Assembly (NCBI GenBank): GCA_038373865.1
Contig: JAXGGA010002316.1
Coordinates: forward strand, 61,227-125,226
Reading direction: 5' to 3'
DNA from: Uloborus plumipes
Lineage: Eukaryota > Arthropoda > Arachnida > Araneae > Uloboridae
Length of the DNA: 64,000 nucleotides
Below, piece by piece: positions 11,878-23,800 of this stretch (its first letter is position 1; every line of letters begins with the position of its first letter). Position numbers and translations under genes: made by a program. A model generated the notes under the pieces. The model made no database searches and was not told the origin of the DNA. It worked only from the letters and a program-made list of their open reading frames with translations.

Positions 11878-14800
11878 CTAAAAAGGAAGAAAAGCAAATA
11901 AGATTAACTTGACAAAAAATGTTTTCTTGAGGACCAGCTGAAACTAAACTGCATAGTGAGGCTCTCATAAATTATGTTCCGACTTTGACAATAACAAAGA
12001 ATAGTAATTGGTGTGGATTAGGGTTTTGCAAAAATATTCTTACTTGAATCTGTGCCAATATATGACGTGGTTCTTTTCCAAAGAGACAACATTGTCAATG
12101 TCTTAGCTCAACCAACCAGAATCACACTACACCTTAAAATTATCTCATCCAATCAGGGGTGATTGTGAGTTCATGAAAAAATACCTGAAAGTTTTAAAGA
12201 GAAAATGTGTGTGGCATTTCCCGAAGAAGCGGAGGTCCTATTCAATAATGGAAGCATTCGAAATGAGCCTGAAGGTGTGTTCTATCATTGCAACGGATAA
12301 AATTATTGGTTTTTTTCATTTTCTCCTTGCTATTGCACAATATACACATTTCAGTACCAAAATTTTTGAAAAAAAGTTCTAGTCATTTTCCTAACCTAAA
12401 TTTCACTGAAAAGCAAACATACCTTTATTTGTAAGTGCATTTACAGCCCTATTATACAACTTAACAATCGTCTTAATCCCTTATTAAGCCGAAAGAAAAG
12501 TGAGAAATAATGTATGAATCCCAAATTCAGTTTTTAAGTTCAGCAAAATATCAGCTGTAGAATAAAGATGTCATTTTTTTCTTGAATCATCTACAACAAT
12601 ACTATAAGTGCAGTTTTTATAATCTAGCATCCTCATTATTTCAATGTCTTTAAAATTCTTCAGTTAACATTAAAGGCTTTTGTTGAACAAATGTTGCGTT
12701 AAGGCTTTTGATCAATTATTTTAATAAGTTACCAGCAGATAGGGGGGGGGAGCATTGTCGAAGTTTTTTAAATTTAACATTGAACCCCCCTATATTTTTG
12801 GAAATGCTTCACTGATCACAAAAATACTAATTTTTTTTCTGTACTATCAAAATTGACTAAACTCTAGCCTTTTTCATGTTTTTTACTGTACGGCACTATA
12901 TTGGGCCATCGGAGAATTCGGTATCTCATTTTTATCCCCATACTAGTGATATATTTCCTAGTTGGGAAAGGGAGGAACACAACAAGGCACTACACAGACC
13001 ATGAATAAGAGATTTTAACCTTCTAGAGGGTACCATTTTTGAGTTATGTAATGTACACCCATACAAACGTATGTGCAAACGTCACAGGAAAACTTATGCT
13101 AGTTAACTCAATGATGATCAAAATGGATATTTCAGCTGTGAGTATGTTCTTTGGTACATATTCACTTGTGTATGGGCAGAGAAACTACCTAACATTAACT
13201 AAAAAGTGGGAGAAAAAAAAATTTATGTGAAAATTGTGCTTTTTTTGGAAATGCACATTTTTTTAATAGTTTGTACAAGGAATTTAAAGGTGCTGTTCAA
13301 ATTGTGGCTTCATATAAAGAAACAACTTAGATCAGAAAATGGAAGTAAAAGATCATGAAGAAATTGGAGAGGTTAAGAAGCAAATATATGAGTAAAAATG
13401 GAGAAATTCTGGAACTATGAAGAAAGCTTTTAAAAACATTTTTGAATTACTGACTTGATTCAAAGAAAGAAGCAAAATACAGTAATTTATTTCAAAATAA
13501 GTCGGATATCTTAAACTGAATGACTTTATTTAGGCCATGCAAATTACATTTTACTTGTCTCAGTCCTAGGATGATACAATGTTATACAAAGATGACATAA
13601 CAAGCAATTTTTTTGGAATATCTCAAAAATTGTCCAAACTCTGGGTGTTTTTTCATATTTTGACTTTATTTCGGGTCAATCCATGTGAGATCATACAGCC
13701 ATGTTGCTCACTATTTTTGATTTTTAAAACTTTTTGCCTGTTAATTAACTGTTATATTGGGAGCATGAACCAATGGTTTAAAAAATTTTAAACCTTTAGA
13801 ATTTTTTTTGGCAAGCACTTTTCAGTAGCTGCGGAAGCGACTTTTCGTGAAAAGAGTACTTTGTGAAGATGCTTATAACTTTTTTATTTATAAATACAGT
13901 ATAACCTCGATTTAACGATTGCCTAGGGACTGTAAAAAATTATCGTTAAATCGAGGATATCGTTAAATCGGGAAAGCAAAAATATAAGTTAAACGGCTTA
14001 AAATATTGATAATTAAGTGAATGCTTACACAAGTTCTTTTGCTTCTTTAAGAAAACCATGCATTTATATTATTTTAAAAAGTATTTCATTAATGTTTGTG
14101 TTGTTTTCTCGGATTGAAAAAAAACGGTTTAACTTTTTTCGACTTCATTTTTTTCTTCAAAAAGTTAATTGGTCACTCTTCTCTCAAGGCGCAAAAAATT
14201 TTGTTTGGAATGCTAGAAGTTTGGAAGTTACTGAGGGATGAATCTTCTTACTATTGGGACATACTAATAAAATAGTTTTTAGTGCTTTTGCTAGTAATTA
14301 GTTATAGATTTTTTAAAAATAGATACTACTGTATTTTTGATGAGAGATAATGTGTCCATGCCCATTATCATCGTTAAATCGAGGAAAGCTATCGTTAAAT
14401 GGATGAAGCTTTAACATTAAATTCAAGGCATATGAATCGGGACCAGTGAAATGTATCGTTAAATTGAGGAAATCGTTAAATCGGGTATCGTTAAATCGAA
14501 GTTATACTGTATATCAAAATGATTTAAAAACCATTTGATTGAGCAAAAAATGATCTAAATTTCTATACCAGTTATATTTCTGATAATTAGTTTCAAATTT
14601 GTGTAAAATTAGCTTAAAAATAAGATTTTTTGTGTGAAATTTTACATTTTTGGCATAAAAATATTAGTAGAAGGAATTAAGACTCACCCTTACTTTTTTT
14701 CCCTTGAATAGATATCTCATAGGACTATTCCCAGAAGTAGTGTGAAACATTTGAAGACAGTCCTTTTTTTTATATAATTTGTCAAAGTTGGCATTTTGGA

Positions 14801-17800
14801 GAAAAAATGGTAACTTTGAGATTTAATATCTGAAAAGGGACTGAATGAAAATCTACAAAAATTTAACTGGATAACCTTCTTATAGTAGTAAATATGCAGC
14901 AAAAATGTTATGAGTGATATCGTTCTAGTTTTAGAGATATGAAGCCTCAAAGTTGGCTGAAAAATCTCATTTATTTTGACGCCAAAAAATCATCACATAA
15001 TGCAAAATTAATTATTTTCATAATATTAGATGAGTTTTTTGTGGTATAAACTAACCCTTTTACCAAAACATATAATATTTAAATTTATTTTCCATTTGCA
15101 GAAAGAAATAATTTAGATATTATGCTTTTATATATGCTTTTTTTCTACGTGTTAGTCATAAAAACATGATTTTCCACTTTAAAGCTGGGCTTTCACGGTC
15201 TTTATGCATCTAGTAAGCAAAGAACAATTATAGTTTTAATCTAACCTACAACTCTTCATTCATTTTTAAAAGTTTAAAGCGTTAAAACCCCCCTACAGCA
15301 CCAAAAAGTCGCTCAAAATCCGAATTTAAGCTCTAGATCCTGCCATTTTCCGTGAGACTGCGTCTGTATAACAGCAGAAAATGGCGGACGTATTTTCGCG
15401 GAAAAGGGTAGGATCTAGAGCAGTGTTTCCCAACCTTTTCAAGCTCATCACCCCCTTCAAGATGCTGACTGACACCTATCGCCCCCCCCCTCTTTTTTCT
15501 TCCTCGAAAAAAACATAATTTGGAGCAAGTGAACAGCTATAATATTAAAAATATAAGTACCTAAAGGAGTGGTAAATTCTTAAGTATAGGGGGGGGGGAT
15601 GGGTATTTAGAAGAGAAAATAGCAGTAAAAAAGGGTAACGAAAACCGAAATTGTAAACATGTACGAAACCTCTTGTTCAGGCTTCAGACAATTAATTACA
15701 CGTTAAGAAAGAAACAAATTGAAGTTCAAGCGCTTCCTCTTTGCACCTCGGATTAACCTTAGGGAGTATTTTATCATTCATTGTCAATTTTATGAATTTT
15801 CAGATTTTCAATTTATTTTCCTTCCAATTTTTAGTTTCAATGATTTTAATTACCCAGATTCCAGCGTAGAAAAGAAAATAATTTCTTGAAAAAATGCACT
15901 TCTGTATTTTGATAAGTATGTCAATGATCTTAGTTAAATGTTCCCCTTCAAATGATTATATCAGTTCGCTTTGTGAAAGAAAAAAAATAGGTATTTTAAT
16001 TATTAATTAATATTTCTAGTTTAAAAGTGATTAGTCATAATATCTTTATTGCGTACATTTTACTTCAAATTAAAGTTCGGTACTTATATTTTTAATATTA
16101 TAGCTGTTCACTTGCTCCAAATTATGGTTTTTTCGAGGAAGAAAAAAAAAGGGGGGGGGGCGATAGGTGTCAGTCAGCATCTTGAAGGGGGTGGTGAGCT
16201 TGAAAAGGTTGGGAAACACTGCTCCAGATCCTACCCTTTTCCGCGAAAATACGTCCGCCATTTTCTGCTGTTATATACAGACGCAGTCTCACGGAAAATG
16301 GCAGGATCTAGAGCTTAAATTCGGATTTTGAGCGACTTTTTGGTGCTGTAGGGGGGTTTTAACGCTTTAAACTTTTAAAAATGAATGAAGAGTTGTAGGT
16401 TAGATTAAAACTATAATTGTTCTTTGCTTACTAGATGCATAAAGACCGTGAAAGCCCAGCTTTAAAGTGGAAAATCATGTTTTTATGACTAACACGTAGA
16501 AAAAAAGCATATATAAAAGCATAATATCTAAATTATTTCTTTCTGTAAATGGAAAATAAATTTAAATATTATATGTTTTGGTAAAAGGGTTAGTTTATAC
16601 CACAAAAAACTCATCTAATATTATGAAAATAATTAATTTTGCATTATGTGATGATTTTTTGGCGTCAAAATAAATGAGATTTTTCAGCCAACTTTGAGGC
16701 TTCATATCTCTAAAACTAGAACGATATCACTCATAACATTTTTGCTGCATATTTACTACTATAAGAAGGTTATCCAGTTAAATTTTTGTAGATTTTCATT
16801 CAGTCCCTTTTCAGATATTAAATCTCAAAGTTACCATTTTTTCTCCAAAATGCCAACTTTGACAAATTATATAAAAAAAAGGACTGTCTTCAAATGTTTC
16901 ACACTACTTCTGGGAATAGTCCTATGAGATATCTATTCAAGGGAAAAAAAGTAAGGGTGAGTCTTAATTCCTTCTACTAATATTTTTATGCCAAAAATGT
17001 AAAATTTCACACAAAAAATCTTAGTTTTAAGCTAATTTTACACAAATTTGTTACTAATTATCAGAAAAATTACTGATATAGAAATTTAGATCATTTTTTG
17101 CTTAATCAAGTGGTTTTTAAATCATTTTGATATATTTATAAATAAAAAAGTTATAAGCATCCTCAAAAAGTACTCTTTTCATGAAAAGTCGCTTCCGCAG
17201 CTACTGAAAAGTGCTTGCCAAAAAAAATTCTGAAGGTTTAAAATTTTTTAAACCATTGTTTCATGCTCCCAATATAACAGTTAATTAACAGGCAAAAAGT
17301 TTTAAAAATCAAAAATAGTGAGCAACATGGCTGTATGATCTCACATGGATTGACCCTTTCTTGTTTTTGCATTGCTTCGAAAACATTTTGAACAACAATA
17401 AGGAACTAAAAATGTTAGCTTAACTTTCTTTGGTGATACAATCTAAGTTAATTATTGTCACAGTCTGTATTTGCTATATTATTAATTAAAACATGATTAA
17501 TTGGTTCAAAAATAATTGTTCTTGTAGAGGAAACACGTCTATTATCGGGTGAAAATTATGATTTGTTCCCCATTGGTTTTATGTATGTCATCTTGTACTG
17601 GCCACATCCAATACAAGTTTTAATCTTTTTTAACCCTTTTCATATATTTTATCCTGTATGTATCAGTGCCTTCATCTAATTTGCTTATAACTTGACCAAC
17701 ACCCCACTCTCCATTCCAAAGTGCAGCAACCATTTCATTCTCCGGCACATCTTGCAATGGCAGTGGATCAAAAAAAAATTAAAAGAAAAATTTTCTGTTG

Positions 17801-20800
17801 ATGTGTATCCAAACGAATGAATGGAAACAATACAGAAAGAGTTGGAGGAAGCTGATGAAGATTTTATTAACAGTATTTGCCAGAAGATGTTATGTGCCTG
17901 TGGAATTGCATTTTCTAGACAGAGAGGGGGTGCATTTGAGTTTGGTAATTCAAACAATCATCAATTTCCTGTCCCGCAGCAAATTCCAGAGCACTTGCTT
18001 GAAAGTGCACCAACCCATAATATCTCTACAGAAAAAGTTTTTGGAGATGTTGATAATCGTTTAAAACATTCTGAACCATGTGGTTTTGCTGGGGTTTCAG
18101 AGAAAATAGTTATTACGCATTCAAATGACTTTGTGTTTCTTGATCATGAATAGAGAAGTAAGGAGTTAAAAAAAATTAAAAAAGAAACTGATGAACTTAA
18201 AATAATTTGGAGCTTATCCCAAAAACAGATTCTTTCAAACAGTGTGCATAGCACAGACACTGACATAGTGAAGAGAATACAGGAAAGAAAAATGCTTACC
18301 ATAAAAAAGGAATTTAGACTTAAATATAGCATTATTCCAACTAATTATGAAGAAATTGAGGAGATAATAAAAAAAGTCAAAGATGAAGGTGAAAAGTGTA
18401 AAGTTTTGAAATTACTGGTAAAAATAGATAAAAGTGATTTCAGAAATTTAAAACAAGACCACATACTTTTTAAACAACGAGGGTTAAGTCCTGAGACAAT
18501 TATGAGCAACTTAAAGGTCCTAGATATGGCCATAAAGTTAATGTTACTGCAACTCTTGATGATATCAGAGCTGTTTTATGTAATACATCTGATAGAAATG
18601 CAGAATCTAGATGATCCACTGCCATTGCAAGATGTGCCTGAGAATAAAATGGTTGCTGCACTTTGGGATGGAGAGTGGGGTGTTGGTCAAGTCATAAGTA
18701 AATTAGATGAAGGCACTGATACATACAGGATAAAATATATGAAAAGGGTTAAAAAAGATTCAAACTTGGATTGGATATGGCCAGTACAAGATGACATACA
18801 TAAAATCAATGGGGAACAAATCATCATTATTCGGCCGATAATAGACGTTTCCGTAGATGTTTCTTCTACAAGAACAATTATTTTTGAACCAATTAATCCT
18901 GTTTTAATTAATAATATAGCAAATACAGACTGTGACAATAATTAACTTAGATTGTATCACCAAAGAAAGTTAAGCTAACATTTTTAGTTCCTTATTAATG
19001 TTCAAAATGTTTTCGAAGCAATGCAAAAACGAGAAATAAAGTCAAAATATGAAAAAACACCCTGAGTTTGGACAATTTTTGAGATATTCCAAAAAAATTG
19101 CTTGTTATGTCATCTTTGTATAACATTGTATCATCCTAGGGGGTTCAATGTTAAATTCAGAAAAACTTTTTTTTCCCCATAGCAATGCTCCCCCCCCCTA
19201 CAGCAGAGATGAAAAATTCTACAATGAATTAAAGAATATTTTTTTTGAGATCATGATTTATTTTACCTTAAAATAATTGAGTAATTTTAATTCTTACAGT
19301 ATTATTAGTATATTTTCACTTGATGATAGTTTCAACATTAATTAGATGGTTTAGAAGACAAAACTTTTAAATGGCCCTTAAAGTGCTTGAACAGGGCAGT
19401 ACAGACAAATTCATTGGTAATGAATGTCATTAAAAGAGCTACACACGTATCCACTCAATATTGAATCATTACCTGAACTCGACAAAAGATTGTTGTTAGC
19501 TATCATAAAGCTTTTAATTTAAATGAATTTTGAACATTACCAAACAAGTTGCTTTGATCCTTTCAAAAGTCAGAAGAAGAAAATTAAAGAAAAAAAAATA
19601 TGAACTTTTACATCAGATTTACGGTAGAAAATTATAGTATTCGAGTAGAAAAAAAAAAAGATTTACGGGGTCAAATATGCAACTCCTGATGTAGAGAAAA
19701 ACTTAAACATTTTTCTGAAAGTTGCAATATAAATATGAAATTTACAGCATGTAATCAATGTAATTAATTCATCTTTAACAGCTAAGGAGAATCTCCGTTG
19801 AAGTTTCATTGCATGCAATCACGCACCACCCTGTTATATTCAAAAAAAATATTTGAATAAACTTTTTTCTAATTTAAGAGTCTAATTTAACAGTATTGTG
19901 GATGAAGTAACTTCATCCCAGATGAAGTATGGAGATGATAAATAATAATAGAAGATAATTAAAAAGCTAGAATTCAATAAAAATAAACTAGAAATTTCAG
20001 CATCCAGTGAAGAGCAAATACAGCTTTTGATACTTGCTATTGGAGTTTAAAAGAAAAAATAGAAAATTTTCAAGTTAATGACTATGCTGGACTTGAAGCA
20101 AGACTATCTTTTACCTAAGAAAGGACTATTTTCTTTACTACAACCAAGAAATGGTAAGATTAGGGTAGGGGTGCACAACCTTTTTCAGCGAAGGGCTGCA
20201 CACGTAACAAGAGCTGTATTGAAGGGCCGCAACAAGTCCATCATTTGGAGGGGTCATGAAGGGCAGGGTTACTGCCCCCCCCCCCCCCCAAGTTTGAGAA
20301 ATTGTCTTTTTCTTTTAAATATTCTATCACATAATTTGCATTAAGCTATTGAGTACATCCTTTGCCTCCAGGAAAATTTTAAAAATTATGGGCTTGGCAT
20401 AATGCACCAGTACTTTGCTGATGTTAATAAATGTAAAATAAATTTATACACATAATTGACATACTGATTAATACTGAATCTTTTCACAAAATGACTTGGG
20501 GGAAAAAACTAATAACTTAATTAAAACACAAAACTGCGAAATATTGCATACATATGATTCAGAGGGTTAATTAGAAAGGTAAAATTGTTCCAGTGAAGAA
20601 AATGTTTGAGCTCCTGATCCTAAGCAGTTTTTCTTATGACAATACAAAATCAATTATGAGATTCAAAAAGTACTCTTGGAAAAACTGCAAACAGTGCAAA
20701 AGCAACTAGGCCAGTGCAAAGACAAAACTACCAATAGCAAAAATAATGAGATAACAAAAAAGTAATCATACCAAAAATTACAAACATTATACAACTAAAA

Positions 20801-23800
20801 ATTCGGGAAAATGCTATGACATCAAAATTTTTAATTGGATGGCTGAGACTGAAATTTATCTACCAATTTTGTTGTGTTTGTTGATGAAATTCTAAACATG
20901 CTTGCATTTTAATTAATATTTTTTTTTATTATGGAGGTAAAGTTGTTTAGAATTGTAAAAGCCCCTACTATTAGAAACTTGATTTGCATATATCAGAGGT
21001 CAGAAAGGCAACTAGCCCTTTCTCTTTCAAGAGCTTCATGAACAAGAACTCTAAATGATTTTATGTTTAGGTTTTTTACTTCGAAAAATATCCATTTGCC
21101 ATGTGGTGAGTGCAAAAATTAAAAAATGGTGGTTAAAAAAAATCGTATTTATTTTGAAAAATGCAGTTGTATTATTGCTCAATATGATTTGTACAGTGCA
21201 CTACTGCGCAAATAATAAGAAATATCTGAAAGCCGATGCAAAAAGATTGTGGGAAAATTTTACTCAAACTCTAAAATTACGCTTTACACGTGGCACCGAA
21301 AAAACACATAAAAATATGTCAAAATTGCAAAGCATTCAACAGGCAAAAGTGAACTAAACAGAATTTTTAACATTCAAGCAGGAAACATAGGCCTTGAGGA
21401 GTGAAATATTAACCCATTAATGCCTGACATTTGTTTTTCCAAAGATATTTTGTATACTAGTTACAAAAAGTGTTTAATGGACAGGAAAAATAATAAAAAA
21501 AATATTATGTGAAAAATAATCTTTTTATTAAGGAAACAAAAATTGTCCCTTAAAACTTACGATAGACCTCAGAGAGTATATACTTTTTTTACTAATTTTT
21601 TTTTCTGCCTACGATATAATATTTAAAAAGACATTTCATAAGAAGAAATAAAATCAGCAATTAATACAAACTGGGAAGCTGGGAATAACTTTGAAAACTT
21701 AGCTTTTTTTCTCGAGATTGTGAACGATGTCATTTTTGACAAAGATCATCTTAAAACTGCTACAGAACACACTTTACAATGGTTATGTGCTGCAATCTGT
21801 TAATAATGAATCGAAACAATACCAAGGTACTAATTGAACACTATTATTTGGTTGAAATGTTCATTCTGGGGAAAATCAGACCCTTTTTTGGACCGTCCCT
21901 AAAAAGGGACGCTAGGCATTAATGGGTAAAAAAATTTGTAATATTTTTCAAAATGTTTGTGAAGGTTTTTTTTTTTTTTTTTTTTTCATGTCATGGTTGT
22001 TGCTGAAACAATTATTCGGTTTGAATCAGTGCCTAGCAAACTATAAGGGTGAACTGTCCACTGGTTAGTAATTGAAAATTGAAATTTTCAGGTCTTCTCT
22101 TTTTTCCTAAAGCCCTCTACTCTTTTTTTCCTTTTGTCCTAAAATTTTTCTTCAAATGAATTTTGGGGCGATTTTACTTGGTGTGTTATTTTAAATCTTG
22201 TCGGGAAAACCTTCTTTTGCATTTTCTTTCCCCCTCTGAGTTCAAAAAAAAAAAAAAAAAAAAACAATTCTGAAAAAAAATTTTTTTTTTTCAACACAAG
22301 GAATTAAATGCACTTGCGGGCCGCACATCGCTACTCGGCGGGCCGCAGGTTGTGCACCCCTAGATTAGAGGAAATAACTAAGGGTCATTCCATGTCAAGT
22401 GATCCAACGTTTTTTACCCTACATTTTTGTATTTCTTTCAAATTTGGCTCATCAATTTTACCCCTTGAGGTAATCAAAAGTCTCAATTTTTAGATTTTTA
22501 TCTCTATTATTTTTTCATTTATGAGACTTTGAACTTTGGAAAATCCCTCGTTTTTCCATGGATAAGGGAACATAAAAGGGACCATAACTCGGCTCCAAAT
22601 ATAGATAGAACGATTTGGTAAATGGCATTTTAAAGTACGTTAGTTGCCGCTTAATCTGATATGCAACATGACTAATTTGATAAAAATTTTCTTTTTCAAA
22701 AAATGAAATTTAAATTTCAAATTTAAATTTCTCAAAAAACATATAATGAATTTTTTTCAAAAAATTCTCAAAAATTCTTGTGTATTTTATCTATGTTTGT
22801 ACAAATTTTTAGATTGGGATCTCAATGGGATCATATTTTTTTGAATTTTTGAATAAAACTGTATAGGAAAAAAATGATATTTTTTAGATTATATTTATTT
22901 GAATACTAAGTTATCTTGTTTGTAATTGTCTAAAAAGCAGTAAACAAACATGAATATGTTTAAAGTGAGCTGGCATGAGCTTATAGATTTGTCAGGTTCA
23001 CCCCCTCACCCCTTCCTCCCCCGCACAACCACTCTTTTTTAATTCAAAACTGTTCAAAATGTTAAAAAAACTCTTTGATACAAAATGAATAGTAAACTTA
23101 TTTAAAGTTGGTAAATGGGTTTCCTTATAACTAGACGAAGTATCCCCTCCTCCACCCAAATATACCATTAACGCTGTACTATTATGACATCTAACCTGGG
23201 GATTGAATTGACTATTATTTTTACTCTAGGTAAGTGAGCTAGCATTAACTTGTAAATTGGTCAGCTCCCCCTCCCTTCCTTCCCGACCCAACCATTTTTC
23301 CCCCAAACTGTTTCAAATGCTAAAAAAAACCTTTTTGATACAAAATGAACAGTAAACTTATTTAAAGTTGGTAAATGGGTTTCCTTATAACAAGGCAAAG
23401 TAAAACCCTTCCCCCACCCAAATATACCATTAACGCTACACTAATATGACGTCTCACCTGGGGATTGATTTGAGGATTATTTTCCCCCTAGGTATATATT
23501 GTTTTTCAGACGAAGTGTTTCTTTTTTCAATCCGACCTTCACAAAGTGTACTTCCATTCAATATCTGAATTTAAACTTATGATTCATTTCATCCCCTCCC
23601 CCAGCACCAATCTTCAATTTTGGAGGAAGAAAAGAAACGGTTCGCCCCAAGATCATAGCAAACAGCAAAATAGCACTGTTTCCCCTTGTTCTCATAATGT
23701 TTTCCCATTATTTTCACACAAAACTGAAAAGAAATCAAAGTATCAGGTTATATGTCAGTCCCCATCACTGCCTTTCCTTTCTCTTATTGGACAAAGCTCA

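Larger units (their letters stand above)
12740..19200. mobile_element. 6.5-kb palindromic (foldback) element with nested insertions
   Basis: The ends TAGGGGGGGGGAGCATTG (left) and its inverse at 19183-19200 are flanked by CAGCAGA (12733-12739 and 19201-19207), a 7-base duplication. The left arm (12740-15420) is mirrored by the right arm (16222-19200). Once later insertions are removed each arm is about 1.3 kb, for example the CGCTTCCGCAGCTACTGAAA block at 17195 and its mirror near 13825. It has no transposase of its own. Insertions are 12793-13565 and 13897-14509 (left arm), 17357-19036 (right arm) and 15421-16221 (centre). Confidence 0.82.

Noticed and set aside
14717..14950. A 77-residue protein encoded twice (also 16694-16927)
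   Set aside because: Identical frames arise because the two arms of the palindrome are mirror copies; there are no protein features.
22316..22362. Regulatory GC-rich island
   Set aside because: It is the right terminus of the hAT element with inverted partner and duplication.
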